45,553 nt of DNA from DASPTT01 sp035623275 (GCA_035623275.1 DASPTT010000158.1:1-45553), one strand, 5' to 3'; numbered from the stretch's first letter, positions 24,772 to 34,180 are shown. Numbers and translations: made by a program. The notes: generated from the sequence alone by a model not told the origin.

Positions 24772-24823
24772 CCCTTCAGGTTCCCTTCAGGCCCGGTCCC
24801 CTTCAGGCCCGGTCCCCTTCAGG
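24772..24823. repeat. Short tandem repeats at the 3' end of thiD
   Basis: Units ending in CCTTCAGG are repeated four times: two shorter ones (CCCTTCAGG, TTCCCTTCAGG), then two perfect 16-bp copies of CCCGGTCCCCTTCAGG. The array contains the thiD stop codon and sits just beyond the small RNA terminator. Confidence 0.8.
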
Positions 24824-25669
24824 ACGGGCGGGCTCGCCCTCGCTCCAGCCGAAAGGGTCGAGGGGGCCGTGGCCGGCACCGAGCCGCCACGACGCCGCGC
24901 CGGCGATCGCCCGGCCGACGAAGGCCTTCGCCCGCTCGACGGCGTCGATCGGTGCCAGTCCCCGGGCCAAGCCCGCGGCGATGGCCGCCGACAGCGTGCA
25001 TCCGGTGCCGTGCGTGTTGGCGCTGGCCACGCGCGTCGCCTCCAGGACCGACACCGAGCCTTCGTCGACCACCACGTCGGGCGAGTCGTCCCCGCCGAGA
25101 TGGCCGCCCTTGAGCACCACCACGCGCGGGCCCAGGTCGGCCAGCCGGCGCGCCGCGTCGGCCATGGCGTCGCGATCGGCGATGGTGCCGGCCTCCAGTC
25201 CGCAGAGGGTCTCCGCCTCACGCAGGTTGGGGGTGAGCACGACGGCGTGGGGCAGGAGCCGCTCGACGTAGGCGCGCGGCCCGGCCGCGTCCAGGAGGGG
25301 ACGGCCGGTCGACGACACGAGGACCGGGTCGACCACCAGGTTCGGCAGGGCCCCGCGCGCCGCCCACGACCCGACGAGCTCGACCACTGCGGAGGAACCG
25401 AGCATGCCCGTCTTCACGGCGGCGACCGCCATGTCGTCGAGCACGCAGCGCAGCTGGAGGTCGACCATCTCGGGGGGCACGACCTCCACGCCGGCCACCG
25501 CGGCGGTCGATTGCGCCGTCACCGCGGTGACCACCGTCGTGGCGAACACGCCGAGGGCGGAGAACGCCTTGAGGTCGGCCTGGAGCCCCGCCCCCGCGCC
25601 GGAGTCCGATCCGGCGATGGTCATGGCCACCGGCGGGGTGCCGTGGCGCGGCTCGCCGCTCGAGCGCAC
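24803..25669 (-). CDS. thiD: Hydroxymethylpyrimidine/phosphomethylpyrimidine kinase
   Basis: The 288-residue protein is a ribokinase-fold HMP/HMP-P kinase. It has MTIAGSDSGAGAGLQADLKAF near residue 16, AVKTGML near 85 and the C-terminal ATP/anion-hole motif NTHGTGCTLSAAIAAGLARG (about 222-241). It phosphorylates the pyrimidine precursor of thiamine twice. It is the last gene of thiO-thiS-thiG-thiD. The GTG start directly adjoins the thiG stop, which argues for coupling. The C-terminal extension (about 20 residues, ending in EGDRA) runs into the tandem repeats. Confidence 0.94.
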   Translation of the reverse strand: MRSSGEPRHGTPPVAMTIAGSDSGAGAGLQADLKAFSALGVFATTVVTAVTAQSTAAVAGVEVVPPEMVDLQLRCVLDDMAVAAVKTGMLGSSAVVELVGSWAARGALPNLVVDPVLVSSTGRPLLDAAGPRAYVERLLPHAVVLTPNLREAETLCGLEAGTIADRDAMADAARRLADLGPRVVVLKGGHLGGDDSPDVVVDEGSVSVLEATRVASANTHGTGCTLSAAIAAGLARGLAPIDAVERAKAFVGRAIAGAASWRLGAGHGPLDPFGWSEGEPARPEGDRA

Positions 25670-26458
25670 CTAGCCGAGGTCCGCGAGGCCCGCCGCCGGG
25701 CTCGACGCCTGCGCCAGGTGCCGCCGGGGGACCCGACCGGCGCGCGCCGCGGCGTGTCCGGCCTCGACGGCCAGGCGCATGGCGCGCGCCATGGTGTCGG
25801 GGTGCCGGGCCCGGGTGATGGCCGTGGCCACGAGCACGGCGTCGCACCCGAGCTCCATGGCCAGCGCCGCGTCGGACGCGGTGCCGATCCCCGCGTCGAG
25901 CACCACGGGCACCGTCGACTGCTCGACGATCATGGCGATGTTGTGCGGATTGCGGATGCCCAGACCGCTGCCGATGGGGGCCCCCAGCGGCATGACCGCC
26001 GCGCAGCCCACCTGCTCGAGGCGCCGGGCCAGGACGGGGTCGTCGGTGGTGTAGGGGAGCACCACGAAGCCCTCGTCGCAGAGCTGCTCGGCGGCGGCCA
26101 CGAGCTCGACGGCGTCGGGCAGGAGCGTGTCCTCGTCCCCGATGACCTCGAGCTTCACCCAGTCGGTGCCGAAGGCCTCGCGTGCCAGCTTGGCGGTGAG
26201 GACGGCCTCGGCGGCCGTGTAACACCCCGCGGTGTTGGGCAGCACGGCGACGTCGTGGCGCGCCAGCACGTCGAGGATCGAGCCACGCGCGCCGGGGTCG
26301 ACCCGGCGCACGGCCACGGTGGCGATGGAGCAGCCGGCCTCGGAGAGCACGGCGTCGAGGACGTCGAGGCTGGACACGCCGCCGGTGCCCAGCAGCAGGC
26401 GCGAGGCGACGGGCGTGCCGGCGATGGCGAGGCCGGGATGCCGGGGCCTGCCGCCCAC
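25670..26458 (-). CDS. thiG: Thiazole synthase
   Basis: The 262-residue protein is a complete ThiG TIM barrel. It has SRLLLGTGG near residue 20, the Schiff-base lysine K102 in DWVKLEVIGD, PYTTDDPVLARRLEQVGCAAVMPLGAPIGSGLG, and VVLDAGIGTASDAALAMELGCDAVLVATAI. It builds the thiazole phosphate ring from 1-deoxy-D-xylulose 5-phosphate, ThiS thiocarboxylate and dehydroglycine. GTG at 26458 lies one base after the thiS stop. An upstream start in the same frame would overlap thiS and is less likely. Confidence 0.95.
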   Translation of the reverse strand: MGGRPRHPGLAIAGTPVASRLLLGTGGVSSLDVLDAVLSEAGCSIATVAVRRVDPGARGSILDVLARHDVAVLPNTAGCYTAAEAVLTAKLAREAFGTDWVKLEVIGDEDTLLPDAVELVAAAEQLCDEGFVVLPYTTDDPVLARRLEQVGCAAVMPLGAPIGSGLGIRNPHNIAMIVEQSTVPVVLDAGIGTASDAALAMELGCDAVLVATAITRARHPDTMARAMRLAVEAGHAAARAGRVPRRHLAQASSPAAGLADLG

Positions 26459-26459
26459 G

Positions 26460-26687
26460 TCAGCCCCCCGCCGCCGCGGTGACGATCTCCACGCGGTCAC
26501 CGGTGCCGAGGGGCGTGGCGGACCAGGCGCTCCTCGGGACGACCTCCCGGTTGCGGGCCACGGCGATCCCGTCGGGCGAGGCGCAACGCGCCGCCACCAC
26601 GTCGGCCACCGTGGCGCCCGGCGCGAGCGTGCACGACTGGCCGTTCACGACGACGCCGACGGCATGGAGCTGAGGGTCGGTCTCCAC
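26460..26687 (-). CDS. thiS: Sulfur carrier protein ThiS
   Basis: The 75-residue protein has the beta-grasp pattern and ends in the essential Gly-Gly (TAAAGG). The GG tail is adenylated and turned into a thiocarboxylate that donates sulfur to ThiG. Motifs are VVNGQSCTLAPGATVADVV near the start and DGIAVARNREVVPRSAW in the middle. The GTG at 26687 follows the thiO stop by 4 nt. No thiF is in the window. Confidence 0.93.
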   Translation of the reverse strand: METDPQLHAVGVVVNGQSCTLAPGATVADVVAARCASPDGIAVARNREVVPRSAWSATPLGTGDRVEIVTAAAGG

Positions 26688-26691
26688 GCAC

Positions 26692-27891
26692 TCAGTGTGA
26701 CATGCGGGCGTCGGCACCCGGCGACGGCCCGACGCGGAAGCGGCCCGGAGCGAACGGCGCCATGACCTCGGTGACCCGCCCACCGTGGAGGCAGGCGACG
26801 ACGGCGTCGGCGGTGACCGGCGTGAGGAGGATGCCGTTGCGATAGTGCCCCGTCGCCAGCACCAGCCCGTCGGGACCGGCGGGCCCGACCACGGGGGCGT
26901 TGTCCGGGGATCCCGGGCGCAGCGCCGCGCTGGCCTCCTCCAGGACTAGTTCGGTGACACCGGGGACGACCCGACGGGCGTCGCGCAGGAGCTCGTAGAC
27001 GGCGCCGGCGGTCACGGTGGTGTCCGGCCCTCGCTCCTCGACGGTGGCGCCCACCACCAGCTCGCCGTCCCGCCGGGGGACCAGGTAGACGGAGCCCCCC
27101 CGCACGATGCCCCGCACGATGCGGCCGAGCAGCGGCGGCTGCGCGGGCCCCCGGAGGCGCAGGATCTGGCCCTTCACCGGGCGCACCGGTGCCAGCGCGG
27201 TGTCGGGCAGGCCCTCGAGGGCACCCGAGCGGTGGCCCGCGGCGACGACGACCGCGCCGGCGGCCAGGGTGTCGCCGTCGTCGAGGCGCACCCCGCACAC
27301 GCGCCCGCCGGCGACCTCCACGCCGGCGACGCGCCGGCGGTCGACCTCGGCGCCGGCGGCCGGCACGGCACGTCGCAGGCCCTCGACCACGCGCCGGTTG
27401 TCGACCTGGTGGTCGCCGGGCGCCCACAGGGCGGCGCGGATGGCGGGGGCGAGGTTCGGCTCCATGGCGCGGGCCTCTCGGGCGCCGATCCACTGCGACG
27501 CCAGGCCCAGCTCGCGCTGGAAGCGGTGCAGGTCGGCCGCCAGGGCGCGATCCCCCTCGTCGGCGGCGACGAGCAGCGTGCCCGACCGCCGGTAGCCGAC
27601 GTCCCCCACGCCGGGCACCGCCTCCAGGTCGGCCGCGAACGCGGGCCAGGCGGCCGCGGCGGCGAGGTTGAGGGCGAGGAGGGCCTCCTCCCCGTAGTGC
27701 ACCTCGGTCACCGGTGCCAGCATCCCGGCCGCGGCCCACGATGCCCCCGTGCCCGGGTCGGGGTCGACGACGGTGACGCCAAGGCCGCTCGCCGCGGCGC
27801 GCCAGGCGATGGCCAGGCCGACGATGCCGGCGCCCACCACGACGACGTCGGGCGAGGATCGGCCGCGCGACGGCCGGCGGGTGCCGGTCAC
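26692..27891 (-). CDS. thiO: Glycine oxidase ThiO
   Basis: The 399-residue protein is a FAD-dependent DAO-family oxidase. It has the dinucleotide motif VVVVGAGIVGLAIAWRAAASG (about 16-36), GASWAAAGMLAPVTE near residue 49, and the C-terminal VLATGHYRNGILLTPVTAD. ThiO oxidises glycine to dehydroglycine for thiazole synthesis by ThiG, the aerobic alternative to ThiH. It is the first gene of the operon. The leader is short (about 50 nt) and shows none of the conserved TPP-riboswitch segments. The gene diverges from gltB and shares an overlapping -10 region with it. Confidence 0.93.
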   Translation of the reverse strand: MTGTRRPSRGRSSPDVVVVGAGIVGLAIAWRAAASGLGVTVVDPDPGTGASWAAAGMLAPVTEVHYGEEALLALNLAAAAAWPAFAADLEAVPGVGDVGYRRSGTLLVAADEGDRALAADLHRFQRELGLASQWIGAREARAMEPNLAPAIRAALWAPGDHQVDNRRVVEGLRRAVPAAGAEVDRRRVAGVEVAGGRVCGVRLDDGDTLAAGAVVVAAGHRSGALEGLPDTALAPVRPVKGQILRLRGPAQPPLLGRIVRGIVRGGSVYLVPRRDGELVVGATVEERGPDTTVTAGAVYELLRDARRVVPGVTELVLEEASAALRPGSPDNAPVVGPAGPDGLVLATGHYRNGILLTPVTADAVVACLHGGRVTEVMAPFAPGRFRVGPSPGADARMSH

Positions 27892-27947
27892 GGCCGGGGC
27901 GGGGTCGGGCCCGCCCGAAGCGCAGCGGGCGGCCGGTGCACAGGGTG

Positions 27948-27954
27948 TATCCTA
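27948..27954. promoter_or_regulatory. Overlapping divergent -10 boxes (TATCCTA) between thiO and gltB
   Basis: The 7 bp read TATCCT on the plus strand (27948-27953) and TAGGAT on the minus strand (27954-27949). The plus box gives gltB a leader of roughly 75 nt, and the minus box gives thiO a leader of about 50 nt. This repeats the near-symmetric layout at 20219. Confidence 0.5.
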
Positions 27955-28033
27955 GGAGTCCTGCTGTAGGGCCAGCGTCGTCCCGGACCGCAGACACCAG
28001 ACCCTCCGCGCCGAGCCCACGGAGCGATCCGAC

Positions 28034-31000
28034 GTGACGACGAACGCAGCATCCACGCCGCACGGGCCCGTGCGCAGCGACGGGCTCTACGACCCCCGGT
28101 TCGAGCACGACGCCTGTGGCATCGCGCTCGTCGCCGACCTCCAGGGTCGTCCCAGCCACCGCCTGGTGCGCCAGGCCGTCACCGCGCTGGAGCACCTGGC
28201 CCATCGGGGCGCGACCGGGGCCGAGGTGGCGACCGGCGACGGGGCGGGGATCCTCGTCCAGGTGCCGCACCGGTTCCTCGTCGACACCATCGGCTTCGCG
28301 CTGCCCGCGCCGGGCACCTACGCCACCGGGATCGTGTTCCTCCCCACCGACGCCGACGACGCGGCCAAGGCCGAGCGGCGCATCGCCGAGATCGCCGTGC
28401 AGGAGGGCCTGGCCGTGCTGGGCTGGCGCGACGTTCCCCACGACCCCTCGTCGCTCGGGGCGTCGGCCCTGGGCGCCATGCCGCGGCTGCGCCAGGTCGC
28501 GCTGGCCCCGACAGGAGCGGCGCCGGCCGTGCCCGACCCCATCGGCGTCGACCGCCTGGCCTTCTGCCTGCGCAAGCGCATCGAGCACGAGGTCCCGGGG
28601 GTCTACGTCGCCTCCCTGTCGGCCCGGACGATGGTCTACAAGGGCATGCTCACCGGCCACCAGCTCTCCGAGTTCTACCCGGACCTCTCCGACGAGCGCT
28701 TCGAGAGCGGGCTCGCGCTGGTGCACTCGCGGTTCTCGACGAACACGTTCCCCTCGTGGCCGCTGGCGCACCCGTACCGGTACCTGGCCCACAACGGCGA
28801 GATCAACACGCTGCGGGGCAACCGCAACTGGATGCGGGCGCGCGAGGCGCTCCTGGCCAGCGACCTCCTCCCCGGCGACCTCGAGCGGCTGTTCCCCATC
28901 TGCGACCCCGAGGGGAGCGACTCCGCCTCCTTCGACGAGGTCCTCGAGCTGCTGCACCTCGGCGGGCGCACGCTGCCGCACGCCGTGCTCATGATGATCC
29001 CCGAGGCGTGGGAGAACCACGCCACCATGGACGAGGCGCGCCGGGCCTTCTACCGGTACCACGCCTCGCTGATGGAGCCGTGGGACGGCCCGGCCGCCGT
29101 GGTCTTCACCGACGGCACCATCGCCGGCGCGGTCCTCGACCGCAACGGCCTGCGCCCGGCGCGCTACTGGGTGACCGACGACGGCCTCGTGGTGCTGGCC
29201 TCGGAGGTGGGCGTCCTCGACCTCGACCCCGCGACGGTGGTGCGCAAGGGGCGCCTCCAGCCGGGACGGATGTTCCTGGTGGACACCGCGCAGGGCCGGA
29301 TCGTCGACGACGACGAGATCAAGGCGGAGCTGGCGGGGGCCCGGCCCTACACCGCCTGGCTCCAGGGCCAGGTGACCCTGGAAGAGCTGCCGCCCCGGAT
29401 GATGCTCACGCCCCAGCACGCCTCGGTGGTGACCCACCAGCGCCTGTTCGGCTACACCAACGAGGAGCTGCGCCTCATCGTCGGGCCGATGGCCAGCACC
29501 GGGGCGGAGCCGATCGGCTCGATGGGCAACGACGCCGCGATCGCGGTGCTGAGCGACCGGTCACGGCTGCTGTTCGACTACTTCACCCAGCTCTTCGCGC
29601 AGGTCACCAACCCCCCGCTGGACGCCATCCGCGAGGAGCTGGTGACGTCGGCCCGCTCGAAGCTGGGGCCCGAGGGGAACCTCCTCGACGAGGGTCCGGC
29701 GTCGTGCCACCAGATCGTCCTGCCCTATCCAGTGGTCGACAACGACGAGCTGGCGAAGCTCGTCTACGTCAACGAGCACGGGGAGACGCCGGGGTTCGAG
29801 GCCTTCGCCATCGACGGCCTCTTCGACGTGACGGGCGGCGGCGCGGCGTTGGCCATGGCCATCGAGGAGGTCCGGCGCCGCGTCGGCATCGCCATCGCGC
29901 TGGGGGCGAACATCATCGTCCTCTCCGACCGCAACTCCAATGCGCAGATGGCGCCGATCCCGTCGCTGCTGCTGACGGCGGCGGTGCACGAGCACCTCGT
30001 GCGGGAGAAGACCCGCACGCGCGTCGGCCTGATCGTCGAGAGCGGCGACGCCCGCGAGGTGCACCACATGGCGCTGCTCCTCGGCTACGGCGCCTCGGCC
30101 ATCAACCCGTATCTCGCCCTGGAGACGATCGACGACATGATCGCCTCGGGCCAGCTCGAGGGGGTCACGCCGCGCCAGGCGCGCAAGAACTACATCAAGG
30201 CGGCCTGCAAGGGCGTGATCAAGATCATGTCGAAGATGGGCGTCTCCACGGTGGCCTCCTACACCGGTGCCCAGATCTTCGAGGCCGTGGGGCTGGCCCG
30301 GGACCTCGTGGACGAGTACTTCACCGGGACCGTGAGCCGCATCGGCGGCGTGGGCCTCGACGTCCTCGCCTCGGAGGTCGCCGAGCGACACCGGCTGGCG
30401 CACCTGGCCCGTCCCACCGAGCGCGCCCATCGCGAGCTCGAGGTCGGCGGCGAGTACCAATGGCGCCGCGAGGGCGAGGTGCACCTCTTCAACCCCAAGA
30501 CGGTGTTCAAGCTCCAGCACGCCACCCGGGCCAAGCGCTACGACGTCTTCAAGGAGTACACGCGCCTCGTCGACGACCAGTCGGCCGAGCTGGCCACCTT
30601 GCGCGGGCTCCTGCGCCTGCGCCAGGACGTGCAGGCGGCGGTGCCCGTCGAGGAGGTCGAGCCGGTCGGCGCCATCGTCAGGCGCTTCGCCACCGGCGCG
30701 ATGTCCTACGGCTCGATCTCGGCCGAGGCGCACGAGACCCTCGCCATCGCCATGAACCGCCTCGGGGGCAAGTCCAACACCGGGGAGGGGGGCGAGGACC
30801 CCGAGCGCTTCGTGCCCGACGCCAACGGGGATCTGCGGCGCAGCGCGGTCAAGCAGGTGGCCTCGGGCCGCTTCGGGGTCACGAGCGAGTACCTCGTGAA
30901 CGCCGACGACCTCCAGATCAAGATCGCCCAGGGGGCCAAGCCCGGTGAGGGCGGCCAGCTGCCGGGGCACAAGGTGTACCCGTGGATCGCCAAGACGCGG

Positions 31001-32602
31001 TATTCGACCCCGGGGGTGGGTCTCATCTCCCCGCCCCCGCACCACGACATCTACTCGATCGAGGACATCGCGCAGCTCATCCACGACCTGAAGTCGTCGA
31101 ACCCGCTCGCCCGCGTGCACGTGAAGCTGGTGGCCGAGGTGGGGGTGGGGACGGTGGCCGCGGGGGTGGCCAAGGCCAAGTCCGACGTCGTGCTCATCTC
31201 GGGCCACGACGGCGGCACGGGCGCGAGCCCCCTCACCTCCCTGAAGCACGCGGGCATCCCGTGGGAGCTGGGCCTGGCCGAGACCCAGCAGACGCTGATG
31301 CTCAACGGCCTGCGCGACCGGATCGTGGTCCAGGTCGACGGGCAGCTCAAGACGGGGCGCGACGTCGTCATCGCCGCGCTGCTCGGTGCCGAGGAGTTCG
31401 GCTTCTCCACCGCGCCCCTGGTGGTGTCCGGCTGCATCATGATGCGCGTCTGCCACCTCGACACGTGCCCCGTGGGCATCGCCACGCAGAACCCCGAGCT
31501 GCGGCGGCGGTTCGCAGGCAAGCCCGAGTTCGTGGAGCACTTCTTCGAGTTCATCGCCGAGGAGGTGCGCGAGCTGCTCGCCTCGCTGGGCCTCCGCTCC
31601 ATCGAGGAGGCCGTCGGGCGCGTCGACCTGCTCGACACGCTGCCCGCCATCGAGCACTACAAGGCTGTCGGTCTCGACCTCTCGCCCGTCCTGGCGGTGC
31701 CCGAGGCGGGGCCGCCCACCGACCGGTACTGCTGTCGGGTCCAGGACCACGGGCTCGAGCGGGCCCTCGACCACGCCTTCATCGAGGCGTGCCGCCCGGC
31801 GATCGAGCGCGACGAGCCCGTCACGCTCGAGCTGCCCATCGCCAACGTCGACCGCACGGTGGGCACGCTCCTCGGCTACGAGATCACCGCGGCACGCGGC
31901 GGCGCCGGCCTCCCCGACGGCACCGTGGCGCTCACCTTCCGGGGCTCGGCGGGCCAGAGCTTCGCCGCCTTCGTGCCCCGGGGCGTGACCATGCGGCTCT
32001 TCGGGGACGCCAACGACTACCTGGCCAAGGGCCTGTCGGGTGGCCGGGTCGTGGTGCGGCCACCGGAGGTCTCGCCCTTCGCGGCGGAGGACCAGATCAT
32101 CGCCGGCAACGTGATCCTCTACGGCGCCACCGCCGGCGAGGTGTTCCTGCGCGGGCAGGTGGGGGAGCGCTTCTGCGTGCGCAACTCTGGCGCCACCGCG
32201 GTGGTCGAGGGTGTGGGCGACCACGGCTGCGAGTACATGACCGGTGGGCGGGTGGTGGTGCTCGGCCCCACCGGGCGGAACTTCGGCGCGGGGATGTCGG
32301 GGGGCGTGGCCTACGTCTACGACCCCGACCGCCTGTTCTCGACGCGGGTGAACTTCGAGATGGTCGACCTCGAGCCGCTCGACGAGGAGGACCGCCTGTG
32401 GCTACGCGACGTGGTCGCGCGCCACGGCGAGGAGACGGGCTCCGCGGTCTCCGCCCGGGTGCTCGAGTCCTGGGGACGCGCCGTGGAGGACTTCGTGAAG
32501 GTCATGCCCCGCGATTACCGACGGGTGCTCGAGGCGACGCGCCGGGCCGTGGAGGCGGGCGCGTCGGTGGACGACGCGGTCATGGCCGCGGCGCACGGGT
32601 AG
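28034..32602 (+). CDS. gltB: Glutamate synthase (NADPH), large subunit
   Basis: The 1522-residue protein is full length. After a 27-residue propeptide comes the catalytic cysteine C28 in EHDACGIALVADLQG, the start of the class II glutaminase domain (about 28-430). Then follow a central domain, the FMN barrel with the GISAEAH-like SISAEAHETLAIAMNRLGGKSNTGEGGED block (about 895-923), the 3Fe-4S cysteines in GCIMMRVCHLDTCPVG (about 1135-1150), and the C-terminal beta-helix domain rich in GG turns. It transfers the amide of glutamine to 2-oxoglutarate, forming two glutamates. GTG at 28034 has GGAG upstream. gltD follows 4 nt downstream. Confidence 0.97.
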   Translation: MTTNAASTPHGPVRSDGLYDPRFEHDACGIALVADLQGRPSHRLVRQAVTALEHLAHRGATGAEVATGDGAGILVQVPHRFLVDTIGFALPAPGTYATGIVFLPTDADDAAKAERRIAEIAVQEGLAVLGWRDVPHDPSSLGASALGAMPRLRQVALAPTGAAPAVPDPIGVDRLAFCLRKRIEHEVPGVYVASLSARTMVYKGMLTGHQLSEFYPDLSDERFESGLALVHSRFSTNTFPSWPLAHPYRYLAHNGEINTLRGNRNWMRAREALLASDLLPGDLERLFPICDPEGSDSASFDEVLELLHLGGRTLPHAVLMMIPEAWENHATMDEARRAFYRYHASLMEPWDGPAAVVFTDGTIAGAVLDRNGLRPARYWVTDDGLVVLASEVGVLDLDPATVVRKGRLQPGRMFLVDTAQGRIVDDDEIKAELAGARPYTAWLQGQVTLEELPPRMMLTPQHASVVTHQRLFGYTNEELRLIVGPMASTGAEPIGSMGNDAAIAVLSDRSRLLFDYFTQLFAQVTNPPLDAIREELVTSARSKLGPEGNLLDEGPASCHQIVLPYPVVDNDELAKLVYVNEHGETPGFEAFAIDGLFDVTGGGAALAMAIEEVRRRVGIAIALGANIIVLSDRNSNAQMAPIPSLLLTAAVHEHLVREKTRTRVGLIVESGDAREVHHMALLLGYGASAINPYLALETIDDMIASGQLEGVTPRQARKNYIKAACKGVIKIMSKMGVSTVASYTGAQIFEAVGLARDLVDEYFTGTVSRIGGVGLDVLASEVAERHRLAHLARPTERAHRELEVGGEYQWRREGEVHLFNPKTVFKLQHATRAKRYDVFKEYTRLVDDQSAELATLRGLLRLRQDVQAAVPVEEVEPVGAIVRRFATGAMSYGSISAEAHETLAIAMNRLGGKSNTGEGGEDPERFVPDANGDLRRSAVKQVASGRFGVTSEYLVNADDLQIKIAQGAKPGEGGQLPGHKVYPWIAKTRYSTPGVGLISPPPHHDIYSIEDIAQLIHDLKSSNPLARVHVKLVAEVGVGTVAAGVAKAKSDVVLISGHDGGTGASPLTSLKHAGIPWELGLAETQQTLMLNGLRDRIVVQVDGQLKTGRDVVIAALLGAEEFGFSTAPLVVSGCIMMRVCHLDTCPVGIATQNPELRRRFAGKPEFVEHFFEFIAEEVRELLASLGLRSIEEAVGRVDLLDTLPAIEHYKAVGLDLSPVLAVPEAGPPTDRYCCRVQDHGLERALDHAFIEACRPAIERDEPVTLELPIANVDRTVGTLLGYEITAARGGAGLPDGTVALTFRGSAGQSFAAFVPRGVTMRLFGDANDYLAKGLSGGRVVVRPPEVSPFAAEDQIIAGNVILYGATAGEVFLRGQVGERFCVRNSGATAVVEGVGDHGCEYMTGGRVVVLGPTGRNFGAGMSGGVAYVYDPDRLFSTRVNFEMVDLEPLDEEDRLWLRDVVARHGEETGSAVSARVLESWGRAVEDFVKVMPRDYRRVLEATRRAVEAGASVDDAVMAAAHG

Positions 32603-32606
32603 GGCC

Positions 32607-34148
32607 ATGGGCAAGCCGACCGGGTTCCTGGAGTTCCCCCGGTGCCTCCCGCCGCGGCGGCCCGTGGCCGTGCGCCTGCGCGACTGGCGCGAGGTCTACG
32701 AGCCGTTCCCAGAGGAGGAGGCGCGCGACCAGGGGGCGCGTTGCATGGACTGCGGCATCCCCTTCTGCCACGAGGGCTGCCCCCTCGGGAACCTCATCCC
32801 GGAGTGGAACGACCTCGTCTACCGGGGCGACTGGTACGACGCGCTCGAGCGGCTGCATGCCACCAACAACTTCCCCGAGTTCACCGGCCGGTTGTGCCCC
32901 GCCCCGTGTGAGGGTGCCTGCGTCCTCGGGATCAACACGGACCCGGTGACCATCGAGCGCGTCGAGTACGAGATCGCCGAGCGGGGCTGGTCCGAGGGCT
33001 GGGCGCAGCCCCAGCCCTCGGACGTGCGCACGGGCCGCGGTGTGGCGGTCGTCGGGTCGGGGCCCTCTGGGCTCGCCGCGGCACAGCAGCTGGCGCGCGC
33101 CGGTCACGACGTGACCGTCTTCGAGCGGGCCGAGAAGCCCGGGGGCCTCCTGCGCTACGGCATCCCCGAGTTCAAGATGGAGAAGGCGGTGCTCGACCGG
33201 CGCCTGGCCCAGCTCCGTGCGGAGGGGGTGGTGTTCCGCTGCGCGACATCGGTGGGCGCCCCGGGCCCCGACGCGGCCGGGGCGGTCGAGCCCGGGCTGG
33301 CCCGCGGGGCGGGGAGCGCGAGCGCCCCGGGCGTCGAGGTGGTCTCCGCCTCGGCCCTGGTCGAGGAGTACGACGCGCTGGTGCTGGCCGGAGGGGCCAC
33401 GCTGCCGAGGGACCTCGACGTCCCGGGACGGGAGCTGGCGGGTGTCCATCTGGCCATGGAGTACCTCAAGCCCTCCAACCTCGAGCGCGAGGGCCTCCTC
33501 CCGGGCACGCCCATCTCGGCCGAGGGCAAGCGCGTCGTCATCATCGGCGGCGGGGACACGGGCGCGGACTGCCTGGGCACGGCGCATCGTCAGGGCGCGG
33601 CGTCGGTGCACCAGCTCGAGATCCTGGCCCGTCCGCCCGACGACCGCGCCGCGGACAACCCCTGGCCGACCTGGCCCCTCGTCTTCCGGACGTCATCGGC
33701 ACACGAGGAGGGTGGCGAGCGCCTCTACGCGGTGACCACCACCTCGTTCGAGGACGACGGGCGCGGGGCGGTGCGTGGTCTGCGGGGGCACCAGGTGGAG
33801 GTCGGCACCGAGGGCGGCCGGCCCACCTTCACCAAGGTCGAGGGCAGCGAATTCGAGCTCGAGTGCGAGCTGGTCCTGCTGGCCATGGGCTTCCTCGGGG
33901 CCGAGCGCCACGGGGTCGTCGGCGAGCTCGGCCTTGCGCTCGACGCTCGGGGGTCGGTGGCCTGCGACGGTGAGTGGGCCACCAACCGACCGGGTGTGTT
34001 CGTCTGCGGCGACATGACCCGTGGCCAGAGCCTCATCGTGTGGGCCATCGCCGAGGGCCGGTCGTGCGCGGCGGCAGTTGACCGCTACCTCATGGGGGAC
34101 AGCGCGCTGCCCGCGCCGCTCACGCCCGGGTGCCTGGCGCTTCGCTGA
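32607..34148 (+). CDS. gltD: Glutamate synthase (NADPH), small subunit
   Basis: The 513-residue protein has the N-terminal 4Fe-4S cysteines (CMDCGIPFCHEGCPLGNLIP, CPAPCEGACVLG), an FAD-binding GSGPSGLAAAQQLARAGHDVTVFE (about 149-172) and an NADPH-binding VIIGGGDTGADCLGTAHRQGA (about 312-332). It oxidises NADPH and feeds electrons to GltB. A low-complexity insertion of about 25 residues (Gly/Ala/Pro/Ser-rich, about 219-243) interrupts the region after YGIPEFKMEKAVLDRRL. The ATG lies 4 nt after the gltB stop, so the pair is one operon. Confidence 0.96.
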   Translation: MGKPTGFLEFPRCLPPRRPVAVRLRDWREVYEPFPEEEARDQGARCMDCGIPFCHEGCPLGNLIPEWNDLVYRGDWYDALERLHATNNFPEFTGRLCPAPCEGACVLGINTDPVTIERVEYEIAERGWSEGWAQPQPSDVRTGRGVAVVGSGPSGLAAAQQLARAGHDVTVFERAEKPGGLLRYGIPEFKMEKAVLDRRLAQLRAEGVVFRCATSVGAPGPDAAGAVEPGLARGAGSASAPGVEVVSASALVEEYDALVLAGGATLPRDLDVPGRELAGVHLAMEYLKPSNLEREGLLPGTPISAEGKRVVIIGGGDTGADCLGTAHRQGAASVHQLEILARPPDDRAADNPWPTWPLVFRTSSAHEEGGERLYAVTTTSFEDDGRGAVRGLRGHQVEVGTEGGRPTFTKVEGSEFELECELVLLAMGFLGAERHGVVGELGLALDARGSVACDGEWATNRPGVFVCGDMTRGQSLIVWAIAEGRSCAAAVDRYLMGDSALPAPLTPGCLALR

Positions 34149-34157
34149 GCCCGGCCG

Positions 34158-34180
34158 TTCCTCGTACCTAGGGCGAGGAG
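34158..34180. terminator. Hairpin between convergent gltD and potassium channel genes
   Basis: TTCCTCG (34158-34164) pairs with CGAGGAG (34174-34180), allowing one G-T pair, with a 9-nt loop. The gltD stop lies 10 nt before it and the channel stop codon is in the loop. It could end both transcripts, but no T-run follows. Confidence 0.35.

Noticed and set aside
26645..29437. Long minus-strand frame across thiO and the 5' half of gltB
   Set aside because: Both strands are better explained by thiO and gltB, which have complete motifs.
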